From contig JAMOAB010000063.1 of the NCBI GenBank assembly GCA_023621995.1, positions 1 to 35,383 of the forward strand: a DNA stretch of 35,383 nt. The letters run 5' to 3'. The translations under genes were made by a program, and so were the position numbers. Below, one piece after another: positions 26,427-35,383 of the stretch (position 1 is its first letter; every line of letters begins with the position of its first letter). This DNA is from Bacillota bacterium. GTDB taxonomy: Bacteria > Bacillota > Clostridia > Caldicoprobacterales > Xylanivirgaceae. The notes beneath the pieces are model-generated. The model was not told the origin of the DNA. It saw nothing but the letters and a program-made list of their open reading frames with translations, and searched no databases.

Positions 26427-27644
26427 ATGAGAGTAGTTGTACAAAAATTTGGCGGGACATCTGTTTCAAATCAAGAAAAACGTGCTATGGCTGTTAAACA
26501 TATAATAGAAGCTAAAAATAGAGGTTTTTTGCCTGTAGTAGTAGTATCAGCTATGGGTAGAAAAGGTGACCCCTATGCTACTGATACTTTCTTAGATTTT
26601 ATAACATGTATAAATGAAGATATGCATTCAAGGGAATTAGATCTTCTCATGTCCTGCGGAGAAATAATCTCATGTGTAACCATGGTCGGTCTTTTAGAAA
26701 GCACGGGATATAGAGCTAAGTCTTTCACCGGTGCTCAAGCAGGAATCATAACGGATGACGAATTTAACTGTGCCAAAGTGTTAACAGTAAAATCTGATAA
26801 TTTACTTGCTGCACTAAAATCAGGAGTAATACCTGTAGTAGCAGGATTTCAAGGCATCACCGAAAAAGGTGATATTACAACATTGGGCAGAGGTGGAAGT
26901 GACACAACTGCAGCCGTTCTAGGAGAAGCTCTATCGGCCTTTTCTATAGAAATATATACTGATGTAGATGGAATTATGACTGCCGACCCTCGTATTGTGC
27001 CTAATGCATCAGTTTTAAAACATATTAGCTATTCAGAGGTCTTTCAAATAGCTGAACAAGGAGCAAAAGTAATACATCCTCGTGCTATCGAAATTGCTAT
27101 GAGGGCAAATATACCGATGGTAATAAAAAACACCATGAATAACTCTGAAGGCACAATTATATCATCCAATTTGGTATCAGATGCAGGAGATGATAGCATA
27201 GAGATATATAATCTTATAACCAGTATAACTCATATCAAAAATAGAACTCAAATTGCCATATCTAACATTGCTTTAGCTGCACAAAACAAACTATTGGCTG
27301 AATTTGCGAGTAATGGTATAAGTATAGATTTAATAAATATCTTCCCTGATAAAATTATATTTACGATAGATGGATGTAATAGCAAAAAAGCCGGGAAGAT
27401 CTTAGCTAATTATGGATTTCAACATTCTATCATTGATGGATGCAGTAAGATTTCAGCAATAGGAAATAGGATACGAGGTAAACCAGGTATTATGGCCAGA
27501 ATAATAAATGCATTAGTTGATAAAAACATAAAAGTTCTACAGACTGCCGACTCCCATACAACCATATCATGTTTAGTCCATGGAGAAGATACTGTAGAAG
27601 CAGTTCTAGCACTACATGAAGAGTTTAAACTAGATAAGAGATAG
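26427..27644 (+). CDS. dapG: Aspartokinase, DapG-like class I
   Basis: Phosphorylates aspartate, the entry into lysine, diaminopimelate, methionine and threonine synthesis. The catalytic domain starts VVVQKFGGTSV (KFGGTSV, residues 7-13), with SCGEIIS, GFQGITEKGDITTLGRGGSDTTA and YTDVDGIMTADPRI. Two ACT domains follow (about 265-405). The 405-aa length and the place next to dpaB match B. subtilis DapG, the DAP-sensitive isozyme. An open frame extends to GTG at 26391, but GGAGG (26413-26417) sets the ATG at 26427. The usual partners asd and dapA are absent here. The DAP-type regulation is inference from similarity. Confidence 0.93.
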   Translation: MRVVVQKFGGTSVSNQEKRAMAVKHIIEAKNRGFLPVVVVSAMGRKGDPYATDTFLDFITCINEDMHSRELDLLMSCGEIISCVTMVGLLESTGYRAKSFTGAQAGIITDDEFNCAKVLTVKSDNLLAALKSGVIPVVAGFQGITEKGDITTLGRGGSDTTAAVLGEALSAFSIEIYTDVDGIMTADPRIVPNASVLKHISYSEVFQIAEQGAKVIHPRAIEIAMRANIPMVIKNTMNNSEGTIISSNLVSDAGDDSIEIYNLITSITHIKNRTQIAISNIALAAQNKLLAEFASNGISIDLINIFPDKIIFTIDGCNSKKAGKILANYGFQHSIIDGCSKISAIGNRIRGKPGIMARIINALVDKNIKVLQTADSHTTISCLVHGEDTVEAVLALHEEFKLDKR

Positions 27645-27668
27645 TCAAATCTCTTATCTTTTTTGTTT
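27632..27668 (+). terminator. Intrinsic terminator overlapping the end of dapG
   Basis: AGATAAGAGAT (27632-27642) pairs perfectly with ATCTCTTATCT (27649-27659) around AGTCAA, followed by a T-rich tail. The left arm encodes the last dapG codons. It sets tepA apart from dapG. Confidence 0.85.
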
Positions 27669-27710
27669 TTTTGGGTCATACTAATATAAACTCCTTGGAG
27701 GTGGATATGA

Positions 27711-28394
27711 ATGAATAATGATACTATAGAAGACATATCTGTAGCAAATATTAAAGAACTAGGCACGCCTAATATCCCTATTATAAGTAGTAATATACAC
27801 TGTTTGACAGTTATAGGACAAATTGAGGGGCATTTAGTTTTACCTCCTCATAATAAGACAACTAAATATGAACATGTAATACCTCAGCTTATTGCCATTG
27901 AAGAAAGTAGAGATATTGAAGGATTGATATTAATATTAAATACCGTTGGTGGTGATGTGGAAGCAGGACTTGCTATTGCAGAGATGATAAGCACTATGTC
28001 TAAGCCCACAGTCTCATTGGTGTTAGGTGGCGGGCATAGTATAGGAGTCCCTTTATCTGTATGCACCGACTATTCTTTTATTGCTTCTAGTGCCACTATG
28101 ACAATTCATCCTATCCGCATTACTGGGATTGTCCTAGGTGTATCGCAAACCTATGACTATCTAAATAAGATGCAGGAACGCGTTGTGGATTTTATAATAA
28201 AGCATTCACATATTTTAAAGGAAGAGTTGTATGAAATGATGACAAAACCAGGGGAACTGGCAAACGACGTTGGAACTGTACTCGTAGGACAAGAAGCAGT
28301 AGATAGAGGGTTAATAGACGAAGTAGGAGGACTTACTGATGCCTTAAACAAATTAAAGGACATGATAAATAAAAAGAAGGGAGAACAAATATGA
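27711..28394 (+). CDS. tepA: ClpP-family serine protease TepA
   Basis: ClpP/crotonase-fold protease (translocation-enhancing protein TepA of B. subtilis), probably acting on proteins at the membrane or during sporulation; its substrates are not well defined. The nucleophile is Ser110 in [11 protein letters not shown], the usual GMAAS-type elbow in its TepA form. The histidine is His133 in MTIHPIR, and the Asp is likely in the [11 protein letters not shown] region. [18 protein letters not shown] is the substrate-groove segment. No signal sequence is seen. GGAGGTG (27697-27703) fits ATG 27711. The stop overlaps the ylzJ start by four bases (ATGA). Confidence 0.93.
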   Translation: MNNDTIEDISVANIKELGTPNIPIISSNIHCLTVIGQIEGHLVLPPHNKTTKYEHVIPQLIAIEESRDIEGLILILNTVGGDVEAGLAIAEMISTMSKPTVSLVLGGGHSIGVPLSVCTDYSFIASSATMTIHPIRITGIVLGVSQTYDYLNKMQERVVDFIIKHSHILKEELYEMMTKPGELANDVGTVLVGQEAVDRGLIDEVGGLTDALNKLKDMINKKKGEQI

Positions 28395-28627
28395 TAATAC
28401 ACTCTATAATACCTAAGGATACAATCTTTTCACAAAATGATTGTACAGAATATCATATGAAGAATGTGACATTAGATAATGGTGCTATTTTGCAAATAAA
28501 ACACAATCACGATGATGTATATGAAATTGTTCGCATTATCAGCACTGATCCTTCCCATTATCTGGGGAAGCTATATCAGCCAGGTACCCCTATTCAACTA
28601 TTGAGATCTAAAAGTTTTACACGCTAA
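28391..28627 (+). CDS. ylzJ: YlzJ-like protein of unknown function
   Basis: A 78-aa protein resembling B. subtilis YlzJ, which also sits between tepA and spoIIIE. Recognisable features are the N-terminal [30 protein letters not shown] and the C-terminal [20 protein letters not shown], a STDP-x-x-YL pattern typical of the family. No catalytic residues, membrane span or signal peptide are evident. The ATGA overlap with tepA means coupled translation, so the pair may function together, for instance as protease and helper; this is inference. No function is known to me. Confidence 0.82.
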   Translation: MIIHSIIPKDTIFSQNDCTEYHMKNVTLDNGAILQIKHNHDDVYEIVRIISTDPSHYLGKLYQPGTPIQLLRSKSFTR

Positions 28628-28665
28628 TGCTATAGCTATATATTTGACTAGATTTATTAACTATA

Positions 28666-28695
28666 TTGGAATATAATATATATTCATGATATAAT
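28666..28695 (+). promoter_or_regulatory. Possible spoIIIE promoter
   Basis: TTGGAA (28666-28671), an 18-base spacer and a perfect TATAAT (28690-28695), with TG one base before it. It lies in the 161-base gap between ylzJ and spoIIIE. The gap is very A+T-rich and holds a second TATAAT at 28672-28677 without a good -35. Confidence 0.45.
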
Positions 28696-28788
28696 TCTTC
28701 TATGATACGTAGAAAAGTTATGAAGGAAATTAGTCAAACATGTAGAATATATTTTGTATGATATGTACAATTTGTAAGGGAGATCTCT

Positions 28789-31056
28789 ATGGGTAAAACA
28801 AAAAAAAAGAGGAAGACAACTAAAAAGAGAAAGGCAACAAATAAAAATAGGGTAAAACATGAAGCCCTTGGAGTATTTATAATAGGTTTAGGTTTGTTTA
28901 CTCTCTTTAGCATATATACCAATTCTACTGGTATATTTGGATACCACTACCGACGTATTTTGATGGGACTCTTCGGTATTGTGGCATATGCAATGCCTAT
29001 TATAATAATGCTTATAGGAATTTTAGTAATAGTATCGTACTATAAGACTGTCAATAAATCTAAGATACTACTTAGTATAATGTCTTTCACTTTTATACTA
29101 TGCATTATACATATGGCCTATTTCAAAAATTATAACACCAACAGTATTGTAGAATTTATAAAATCATCATATGAAAATGGTATAGATGCTAATGGTGCTG
29201 GAGCAATACTATCTCCTTTTGTGTACCTTTTATATAAACTAATGGGTATTACTGGAAGCTACATACTATTGATTGTAATATTTATAATAAACCTCATAGT
29301 GCTAGCTAATCTTTCTTTTAAAAATGTTGTTACGTATATGTATGATAAAATAGACAATCAAGGAAATACAGAGAAAGAGATAGAAAAGAAATCCTTTACT
29401 GGTGCTACTGTTGATCTTAAAGGTAAAAATGAAAATGAACTACCCAATATCACCTTTATCAATAGTACACTCGGAAAGGAGGAGTTAGAGGAGAATAAAA
29501 CAAAAACTGGACAAGATGTATATCAGATAAAAAATATGCAGCTAAAGTCAAATACAGATAATAAAGATATACAAAAAGTAGTACCCAATGACAAGGAACA
29601 AGATCTCCATAATTCTTCTAATTCCTATAACTATCCTTCACTATCCCTGCTTAAAAAGCCTAAAAACAGAAGGGTAGATCAAAATGCTGAAAAACGTGTT
29701 ATAGGGAAGGCACGAATATTAGAAGAGACATTAAATAGTTTTGGAGTAAATGCTAAGGTAGTTCAGGTTAGCAGAGGTCCTGTAATAACAAGGTATGAAG
29801 TACAGCCAGCACCAGGAGTAAAAGTGAGTAAAATCGTCAATCTATCTGATGATATTGCGTTAAATTTAGCATCATCGGGCATTAGAATTGAGGCTCCCAT
29901 ACCGGGTAAAGCTGCTGTAGGCATTGAAGTTCCTAACACAAATACCAACCCAGTACTGCTTCGAGAAGTACTTGAAGGTGATGCGTTTAATGATCATCCT
30001 TCAAAATTGGCATTTGCGCTGGGTAAGGACATAGCAGGAAGAGATATAATAGCTGATGTAGCCAAAATGCCCCACCTATTGATTGCAGGAGCAACTGGAT
30101 CTGGTAAAAGTGTCTGTATAAACACCCTAATTATAAGTCTTCTATATAAGGCATCACCAGATGACGTAAGACTCATTATGATAGATCCCAAGGTGGTAGA
30201 ACTAAGCAACTATAATGGTATACCACATCTCTTATTTCCAGTAGTTACCGATCCCCAAAAAGCAGCTAATGCCCTCAATTGGGTCGTACAAGAGATGGTA
30301 GATAGATATAAGCTATTTGCTGATAAAAGTGTAAGAGATCTGGAAAGATATAATGATGTCCAAAGAGAATTAGATGACAAGACTTTGCCCCAAATAATTG
30401 TTATAATAGATGAGTTGTCTGACCTTATGATGGCTGCACCTAACGAAGTAGAAGACGCCATATGCAGACTTGCTCAAATGGCAAGGGCAGCAGGAATTCA
30501 CCTAGTTATTGCAACTCAGCGTCCATCTGTAGATGTGATAACTGGTCTTATAAAAGCCAATATTCCATCAAGGATTGCATTTGCAGTATCTTCTAGTACT
30601 GATTCGCGCACCATTCTTGATATGGGTGGAGCAGAAAAATTATTAGGTAAAGGGGATATGCTCTACTATCCAGTAGGTGCTAATAAGCCTATTAGAGTAC
30701 AAGGAACCTACGTATCCGAAAAAGAAATAGAAAATATAGTCGATTTTATTAAATCTCAAGATATAGAGACAAAATACAATGAAGAAGCTATAAAAGAAAT
30801 TGAGACTACAGATTATTCAAATGATACCATACAAGAAGTAGACGAGCTCTTTCCCGAGGCCATTGAAATTGTCTTACAAGCAGGGCAAGCCTCTATATCC
30901 ATGCTCCAGAGAAGACTACGTATAGGATATGCTAGGGCAGCAAGGCTGATAGATGAAATGGAAGTTCGGGGAATAGTAAGTGGTTTTGAGGGAAGTAAGC
31001 CACGAGATGTATTGATAACTAGAGAAGAATTCGAAGAAAAATATCGACATGTTTAA
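28789..31056 (+). CDS. spoIIIE: DNA translocase FtsK/SpoIIIE
   Basis: Hexameric ATP-driven motor that pumps chromosomes through the closing septum, into the forespore during sporulation. A lysine-rich cytosolic start (residues 1-24) precedes four or five membrane helices (about 26-46, 56-84, 92-112, 138-175). A charged linker follows (about 180-300), then the motor: alpha domain, Walker [12 protein letters not shown] (about 433-443), Walker [15 protein letters not shown], and [20 protein letters not shown]. The gamma winged helix (about 690-755, with [20 protein letters not shown]) reads DNA orientation sequences. Length 755 aa is standard. SpoIIIE rather than a purely vegetative FtsK is chosen from the tepA-ylzJ context. 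Confidence 0.95.
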   Translation: MGKTKKKRKTTKKRKATNKNRVKHEALGVFIIGLGLFTLFSIYTNSTGIFGYHYRRILMGLFGIVAYAMPIIIMLIGILVIVSYYKTVNKSKILLSIMSFTFILCIIHMAYFKNYNTNSIVEFIKSSYENGIDANGAGAILSPFVYLLYKLMGITGSYILLIVIFIINLIVLANLSFKNVVTYMYDKIDNQGNTEKEIEKKSFTGATVDLKGKNENELPNITFINSTLGKEELEENKTKTGQDVYQIKNMQLKSNTDNKDIQKVVPNDKEQDLHNSSNSYNYPSLSLLKKPKNRRVDQNAEKRVIGKARILEETLNSFGVNAKVVQVSRGPVITRYEVQPAPGVKVSKIVNLSDDIALNLASSGIRIEAPIPGKAAVGIEVPNTNTNPVLLREVLEGDAFNDHPSKLAFALGKDIAGRDIIADVAKMPHLLIAGATGSGKSVCINTLIISLLYKASPDDVRLIMIDPKVVELSNYNGIPHLLFPVVTDPQKAANALNWVVQEMVDRYKLFADKSVRDLERYNDVQRELDDKTLPQIIVIIDELSDLMMAAPNEVEDAICRLAQMARAAGIHLVIATQRPSVDVITGLIKANIPSRIAFAVSSSTDSRTILDMGGAEKLLGKGDMLYYPVGANKPIRVQGTYVSEKEIENIVDFIKSQDIETKYNEEAIKEIETTDYSNDTIQEVDELFPEAIEIVLQAGQASISMLQRRLRIGYARAARLIDEMEVRGIVSGFEGSKPRDVLITREEFEEKYRHV

Positions 31057-31069
31057 GGAGGCAGATCAT

Positions 31070-32407
31070 TTGAAGAACAAGGTAGGAATTATTTCTCTTG
31101 GATGTGCAAAAAACCAAGTTGACACAGAAAATATGTTAGGAGTATTAGATAAAAATGGTTTTAAATTTGTCACTTCCTGTGAGGAAGCAGATGTTATTAT
31201 CATAAATACCTGTGGATTTATACAACCTGCAAAGGAAGAATCAATAGAGGAAATATTAAAACAAGTTATGCTAAAGAATAAATATGAAGATAAGAAGTTA
31301 ATCGTAACTGGCTGTTTAGCACAACGCTATGCTGATGAGTTAGCATACGAAATTCCTGAAGTAGATGCAATCATTGGAACAGAATACTACTCAATGATAG
31401 ACAAAATCGTTGAAGGATGTCTAAAGGGTAAAAGATATATATTAAATGATAGACTAAAATGGAATGGTGAAAAAATCCTACCACGGATTCTTACTACCCC
31501 TAAACCCACAGCATATTTAAAAATTGCTGAGGGATGTGATAACTTTTGTTCATACTGTGCAATTCCCTATATAAGGGGCAGATATAGAAGTAGAACAATA
31601 GATAGCTTATATCAAGAAGCTCAAACTTTAGCTCAGTTAGGTACTAAAGAACTCATAATAATAGCTCAAGATATTAGCAAATATGGATACGATATGGGAA
31701 ATAAAAATGCTTTGATTGAACTGTTAGAGAAATTATCTACAATTGATGAACTAAAATGGATAAGACTTCTCTATTGCTACCCTGATAGAATAGATGCTGA
31801 GCTAATAAGTACAATAGGTACCAGTGATAAGATATGTCACTATCTTGATATACCCTTGCAACACATAAATACGAATATTCTACAAGCCATGAATAGGAAT
31901 ACTTCCTCCGATTATATAAAGAAGCTTATAGACAATATTCGTACAAATATACCTGATATAGTGATAAGAACATCCTATATAGTTGGATTCCCAGGAGAAG
32001 GGAAAAAAGAGTTTAACGAGCTTATAGATTTTATACAAAATTATCCTATAGACTATGTAGGTGCTTTTACCTATTCACAAGAAGAGGGAACTAAGGCTGC
32101 AAAATTGGATGGGCAGGTTGATGAAAAAGAAAAGATAGCACGGAGAAATTTGCTTATGGCTACACAGCAAAGAGTATCTAAAAAACTCAATCAGAAATGG
32201 ATAGGTGGAATATATGATGTCCTAATAGAAGGGGAAGATTCAGAAGGCGTATATTTTGGTAGATCCTATGGACAGGCACCTGAAGTAGACGGAAAAGTAT
32301 ATTTCTTTAGCAATAAAAAACTACGTCAAGGAGATTTTGCAAAAGTATGTATCCAAAAAGTATATAACTATGATTTATTGGGGGAATACCATGAATTTAG
32401 CAAATAA
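31070..32407 (+). CDS. rimO: Ribosomal protein S12 methylthiotransferase RimO
   Basis: Radical SAM enzyme that methylthiolates an aspartate of ribosomal protein S12. The N-terminal UPF0004 domain begins GIISLGCAKNQVDTENML, with cluster cysteines at 12 and further on (NTCGF, VTGCLAQRYA). The radical SAM cluster is Cys156, Cys160, Cys163 (CDNFCSYC), and a TRAM domain closes the protein. SLGCxKNxVDTE marks it as RimO rather than MiaB. An ATG at 31049 lies before the ribosome binding site; AAGGAGG (31055-31061) points to TTG at 31070 (445 aa). The 13-base gap makes it an operon partner of spoIIIE. Confidence 0.93.
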   Translation: MKNKVGIISLGCAKNQVDTENMLGVLDKNGFKFVTSCEEADVIIINTCGFIQPAKEESIEEILKQVMLKNKYEDKKLIVTGCLAQRYADELAYEIPEVDAIIGTEYYSMIDKIVEGCLKGKRYILNDRLKWNGEKILPRILTTPKPTAYLKIAEGCDNFCSYCAIPYIRGRYRSRTIDSLYQEAQTLAQLGTKELIIIAQDISKYGYDMGNKNALIELLEKLSTIDELKWIRLLYCYPDRIDAELISTIGTSDKICHYLDIPLQHINTNILQAMNRNTSSDYIKKLIDNIRTNIPDIVIRTSYIVGFPGEGKKEFNELIDFIQNYPIDYVGAFTYSQEEGTKAAKLDGQVDEKEKIARRNLLMATQQRVSKKLNQKWIGGIYDVLIEGEDSEGVYFGRSYGQAPEVDGKVYFFSNKKLRQGDFAKVCIQKVYNYDLLGEYHEFSK

Positions 32408-32930
32408 AATAACAATGTTCAGAGTCATATTAATTCCTGTATTCTTGGCGTGTATGCTCATTGACTTTCAGTATAGCCAGTATATAAGTGCTCTAATATT
32501 TATTATTGCTGCTTGTACTGATGCGTTAGATGGTTATATAGCCAGAAAGTATGATCAGATAACAAACTTTGGAAAGTTCGTAGACCCTCTAGCTGATAAA
32601 CTACTTACAATGGCAGCATTAGTAGTGTTAGTAGAAAAGGGAAAAATCCCTGCATTAGCTGTAGTAATCATACTGGCTAGGGAGTTTATAATTACAGGAC
32701 TTCGTACACTAGCTGCATCAGAGGGAATTGTAATAGCTGCTAGTTGGTGGGGAAAACTTAAAACCATAACTCAAATGGTTGCAATTATTTTAATACTTAT
32801 AGGTAATTTTCCTTTTAACAAGTTAGGAATTCCATTAGATATAATTATGTTATATGTTGCTGTAATTATTACCATAATATCAGGTATTGATTATATGCTA
32901 AAAAACAAACACCTCTTTGATGGGGAATAG
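32391..32930 (+). CDS. pgsA: CDP-diacylglycerol--glycerol-3-phosphate 3-phosphatidyltransferase
   Basis: Membrane enzyme that makes phosphatidylglycerol phosphate from CDP-diacylglycerol. The CDP-alcohol phosphotransferase motif is complete: Asp44, Asp47, Gly48, Ala51, Arg52, Gly61, Asp65 and Asp69. About five to six hydrophobic helices are visible, and MNLANKITMFRVILIPVF is the usual N-terminus. The frame is open further upstream, but ATG 32391 with TGGGGGAA before it is the likely start (179 aa). It overlaps rimO by 17 bases. It uses the product of CdsA (4528). The PgsA call rather than another CDP-alcohol transferase rests on sequence and the usual pgsA-cinA-recA order. Confidence 0.93.
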   Translation: MNLANKITMFRVILIPVFLACMLIDFQYSQYISALIFIIAACTDALDGYIARKYDQITNFGKFVDPLADKLLTMAALVVLVEKGKIPALAVVIILAREFIITGLRTLAASEGIVIAASWWGKLKTITQMVAIILILIGNFPFNKLGIPLDIIMLYVAVIITIISGIDYMLKNKHLFDGE

Positions 32931-32952
32931 ACGAGGAGGAAATTATTCAATT

Positions 32953-34191
32953 ATGAAGGCAGAAATAATCAGCATAGGAAGTGAGCTGCTTTTAGGACAG
33001 ATAGTAAATACAGACGCCCAATATCTATCCAAGCAGCTTGCCCAGATGGGGATTGATATCTATTATCATACGGTAATTGGAGATAATAAAGATAGATTAT
33101 TAGAAGCTCTAAATTTAGCTTCACAGAGATCTGATATCATAATAACTACAGGTGGATTAGGTCCTACAATGGACGATATAACAAAACAGACAATTGCTGA
33201 ATTTTTAGGAGTGGATATGGAACTAGATAAGAAAAGCCTAGATTCAATACGACGTTATTTTGAAAAAAGAAACCGCCCAATGCCCGATGAAAATATAAGA
33301 CAAGCATTATTTCCCAAAGGTTCTCAAATATTACCTAACGATTGTGGAACAGCACCAGGAGCTATAATAGAAGCCAATGAGCTTATCTATATCATATTAC
33401 CCGGTCCTCCCCATGAACTGGCGCACATGTTTGATATACACGTCTCTCCATATTTAATAAAGTATAGTAATGAAACAATCTATTCTCGGGTTTTAAAGAT
33501 ATATGGCATGGGAGAATCTGCCGTAGAAGAAGAAATAAAAGACCTAATAGCAAACCAACATAATCCTACTATTGCACCACTTGCTAGCCAAGGTGAGGTA
33601 TCATTACGTATAACAGCAAAAGTTGATAAATATACAAATCCTGAAAAGTTCATAGCTCCTGTGGAACAAGAAATACGCAATCGGCTGGGTAATTTCATAT
33701 ATGGAGTTAATGACCAAACTTTAGAAGAAGTTGTAGTTGAACAACTTAGCAAAAAGAAAAAGACTATTGCCGTTGCTGAATCTTGCACTGGAGGTCTTAT
33801 TACTAACCTATTGACTAATGTCCCAGGAGCTTCACAAGTTATTATGGAAAGTTTTATAACATATAGCAATGAGGCAAAGATGAGGCGATTAAATGTTAAA
33901 AAAACAACATTGGACAAATGGGGGGCAGTTAGCAGGCAGACGGCGCAAGAGATGTTAGATGGACTTATCAAAGTAACTAGTTCAGATATAGGTGTGGCTG
34001 TAACAGGTATAGCAGGTCCTGATGGAGGAACACCCGATAAACCTGTCGGGCTTGTATACATTGCAGTTGGTTCTCTCCATAGCGCCGATATAAGAGAATA
34101 TCATTTTACAGGAAATAGACTTAGAATAAAACAATTAACCGCAAAAGCAGCTTTAAATATGGTCCGATGGCAACTTAATTCTAGTCATTGA
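32953..34191 (+). CDS. cinA: CinA-family competence/damage-inducible protein, two domains
   Basis: Two-domain CinA: N-terminal MoaB/MogA-like domain (about 1-170, with AEIISIGSELLLGQIVNTDA and TTGGLGPTMDDITK) linked to ADP-ribose pyrophosphatase activity in studied members. The C-terminal domain (about 255-412, with TIAVAESCTGGLITNLLTNV and VAVTGIAGPDGGTPDKPVG) is an NMN amidohydrolase (PncC type). Both active regions look intact, implying a role in pyridine nucleotide repair. ATG 32953 is chosen over an open frame from 32917 because GAGGAGG (32933-32939) lies between; spacing is long at 13 bases. The pgsA-cinA-recA order is conserved in Firmicutes. Confidence 0.93.
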   Translation: MKAEIISIGSELLLGQIVNTDAQYLSKQLAQMGIDIYYHTVIGDNKDRLLEALNLASQRSDIIITTGGLGPTMDDITKQTIAEFLGVDMELDKKSLDSIRRYFEKRNRPMPDENIRQALFPKGSQILPNDCGTAPGAIIEANELIYIILPGPPHELAHMFDIHVSPYLIKYSNETIYSRVLKIYGMGESAVEEEIKDLIANQHNPTIAPLASQGEVSLRITAKVDKYTNPEKFIAPVEQEIRNRLGNFIYGVNDQTLEEVVVEQLSKKKKTIAVAESCTGGLITNLLTNVPGASQVIMESFITYSNEAKMRRLNVKKTTLDKWGAVSRQTAQEMLDGLIKVTSSDIGVAVTGIAGPDGGTPDKPVGLVYIAVGSLHSADIREYHFTGNRLRIKQLTAKAALNMVRWQLNSSH

Positions 34192-34216
34192 CTTGTTCTT
34201 TACAATAATATATAAT
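34188..34216 (+). promoter_or_regulatory. Sigma-A promoter of recA
   Basis: TTGACT (34188-34193), a 17-base spacer and a perfect TATAAT (34211-34216). The -35 overlaps the end of cinA. Transcription would start near 34223, on the edge of the LexA box, which fits repression by LexA. Confidence 0.82.
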
Positions 34217-34223
34217 ATTAACA

Positions 34224-34237
34224 AGAACTTATGTTCG
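34224..34237. promoter_or_regulatory. LexA (SOS) box at the recA promoter
   Basis: AGAACTTATGTTCG holds GAAC-N4-GTTC and differs at one base from the Gram-positive LexA/DinR consensus CGAACATATGTTCG at the left end and one in the spacer. It lies eight bases past the -10 hexamer, over the expected start site. LexA should repress recA here until DNA damage activates RecA-stimulated LexA cleavage. Confidence 0.88.
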
Positions 34238-34270
34238 TATATATATGTTATTATGCCCTTATTTAATAGA

Positions 34271-34308
34271 AAGGCAGGTGAAATCCTGATTTTCAGGATA
34301 ATTGTATG
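34271..34308 (+). promoter_or_regulatory. recA translation start region with hairpin between ribosome binding site and ATG
   Basis: A good Shine-Dalgarno, AAGGCAGGTGA, lies at 34271-34281, 24 bases before the ATG. Between them ATCCTGA (34283-34289) pairs with TCAGGAT (34293-34299) around TTT. Folding out these 17 bases leaves a seven-base spacing. The alternative site, AGGA at 34295-34298, is itself buried in the stem. Either reading makes the hairpin matter for initiation. Confidence 0.6.
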
Positions 34309-35346
34309 GATAAACAAAAGGCTTTAGAAGCGGCTTTAGGTAATATTGAGAAACAGTTTGGAAAAGGGTCTATAATGCGTTTAGGGGAAGCTCCCCATAT
34401 GAACGTTGATGTAATACCAACTGGGGCCCTTGATTTAGACATTGCATTGGGAGTAGGTGGGCTTCCTAGAGGTAGAGTGATTGAAATATTCGGACCTGAA
34501 TCCTCTGGTAAGACAACTGTGGCTCTTCATGCAATAGCTGAGGCTCAAAAATTGGGTGGAACTGCTGCATTTATAGACGCTGAACACGCTTTAGATCCTG
34601 TATATGCAAGTAACTTAGGTATAAACATAGACGAGCTATTAGTGTCTCAACCCGATACAGGAGAACAAGCACTAGAAATAACAGAAGCATTAGTACGAAG
34701 TGGTGCTATCGATATAGTAGTAATAGATTCTGTTGCAGCACTTGTTCCTAGAGCAGAATTAGATGGCGAGATGGGGGATTCCCATGTAGGTCTACAGGCT
34801 CGTCTTATGTCACAGGCATTAAGAAAATTATCAGGTATTATAAATAAATCGCGAACAGTAGCAATATTTATAAATCAATTAAGGGAAAAGGTTGGGATAA
34901 CTTTTGGTAACCCTGAAGTAACTCCTGGGGGGAGGGCCCTCAAATTCTATTCATCTGTGAGGTTAGATGTAAGAAGAATAGAAACTATAAAGCAAGGTAA
35001 TGACATGATTGGAAATAGAACCCGTGTAAGAGTAGTAAAAAACAAGGTAGCTCCACCATTCAAGCAAGCTGAATTCGATATCATATATGGTGAAGGTATA
35101 TCAAAAGAAGGTTGTATACTGGACCTTGCTGTTGATTTAGATATAATTAACAAAAGCGGTTCATGGTATTCATATGGCGATATACGACTAGGTCAAGGAC
35201 GGGAAAATGCCAAACAATTTCTAAAAGAAAATAGTAAAATTACAGTAGAAGTCGAAAATAAAGTACGACAAGAATTTGGTATGGAAAACTCCGATTCACA
35301 AACTTCAGAATCTTCAAATACCAAAGACGCCCAAGAAGACTCCTAA
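34306..35346 (+). CDS. recA: Recombinase RecA
   Basis: ATP-dependent strand-exchange protein and co-protease for LexA. Walker A is GPESSGKT at residues 63-70, with the preceding [20 protein letters not shown]. Also visible are [30 protein letters not shown] (Walker B), the L2 region with [20 protein letters not shown], and [16 protein letters not shown]. The C-terminal domain ends in the usual acidic and serine-rich tail. Length 346 aa is normal. Start at 34306 is supported by the family N-terminus; initiation is unusual because of the hairpin just upstream. It is the last gene in the window; 37 bases follow with no clear terminator. Confidence 0.98.
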   Translation: MDKQKALEAALGNIEKQFGKGSIMRLGEAPHMNVDVIPTGALDLDIALGVGGLPRGRVIEIFGPESSGKTTVALHAIAEAQKLGGTAAFIDAEHALDPVYASNLGINIDELLVSQPDTGEQALEITEALVRSGAIDIVVIDSVAALVPRAELDGEMGDSHVGLQARLMSQALRKLSGIINKSRTVAIFINQLREKVGITFGNPEVTPGGRALKFYSSVRLDVRRIETIKQGNDMIGNRTRVRVVKNKVAPPFKQAEFDIIYGEGISKEGCILDLAVDLDIINKSGSWYSYGDIRLGQGRENAKQFLKENSKITVEVENKVRQEFGMENSDSQTSESSNTKDAQEDS

Positions 35347-35383
35347 AATAAACTATAAGTTAGTTATTCCCTAGTAAACAACT

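Noticed and set aside
31049-31069. ATG at 31049 as the rimO start, overlapping spoIIIE
   Set aside because: AAGGAGG at 31055-31061 lies downstream of this codon and is correctly spaced from TTG at 31070, where the conserved N-terminus begins.
33480-34061. 193-aa minus-strand open frame
   Set aside because: Antisense to the conserved C-terminal half of cinA; its composition is that of a mirrored coding frame and it has no start signal.

Overview
The window is a compact, A+T-rich, almost entirely plus-strand block of housekeeping and sporulation genes from a low-GC Firmicute. Gene order and content point to an anaerobic, endospore-forming member of the class Clostridia: rpsB-tsf-pyrH-frr-uppS-cdsA-dxr-rseP-ispG, a Gram-positive PolC, the rimP-nusA-ylxR-ylxQ-infB-rbfA operon, and a spore segment with dipicolinate synthase (dpaA, dpaB), SpoIIIE, TepA and YlzJ. 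The genus cannot be fixed from the sequence alone.

Layout. (1) 1-375: non-coding leader with two sigma-A-like promoters and a structured rpsB 5' UTR. (2) 376-3548: ribosomal protein S2, EF-Ts, UMP kinase, ribosome recycling factor and a small unrecognised protein; hairpins follow rpsB and tsf. (3) 3730-9239: lipid and isoprenoid genes (uppS, cdsA, dxr, rseP, ispG) ending in a family 2 glycosyltransferase that overlaps ispG. (4) 9310-13599: polC. (5) 13615-21325: promoter plus leader hairpin, then rimP-nusA-ylxR-ylxQ-infB-rbfA-nrnA-truB-ribF, tightly packed and partly overlapping. (6) 21291-23962: rpsO and pnp, each with its own promoter candidate and terminator. (7) 24080-28627: YlxY-type deacetylase homologue, dpaA, dpaB, aspartokinase, tepA, ylzJ. 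(8) 28789-34191: spoIIIE, rimO, pgsA, cinA. (9) 34188-35346: recA behind a consensus promoter and a LexA (SOS) box.

The genes serve translation (S2, S15, EF-Ts, RRF, IF2, RimP, RbfA, TruB, RimO), RNA turnover (PNPase, NrnA), envelope precursors (UppS, CdsA, PgsA, MEP-pathway Dxr and IspG), replication and repair (PolC, RecA), and spore formation. Aspartokinase next to dipicolinate synthase places a lysine/DAP-pathway entry enzyme beside a spore-specific drain on that pathway.

I see no mobile element, CRISPR array, tRNA or rRNA gene, broken gene, or convincing new defence or metabolic system. The most interesting signals are cis-regulatory: a hairpin between the recA Shine-Dalgarno and its start codon, leader RNAs ahead of rpsB, rimP-nusA and rpsO that look able to switch, and a 28-bp perfect palindrome before uppS. 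Two unassigned proteins also stand out: the small protein after frr and the glycosyltransferase after ispG. Several start codons were moved from the longest open frame to the codon with a properly placed ribosome binding site (rpsB, pyrH, dxr, glycosyltransferase, ylxR, ylxQ, rpsO, dapG, rimO, pgsA, cinA).
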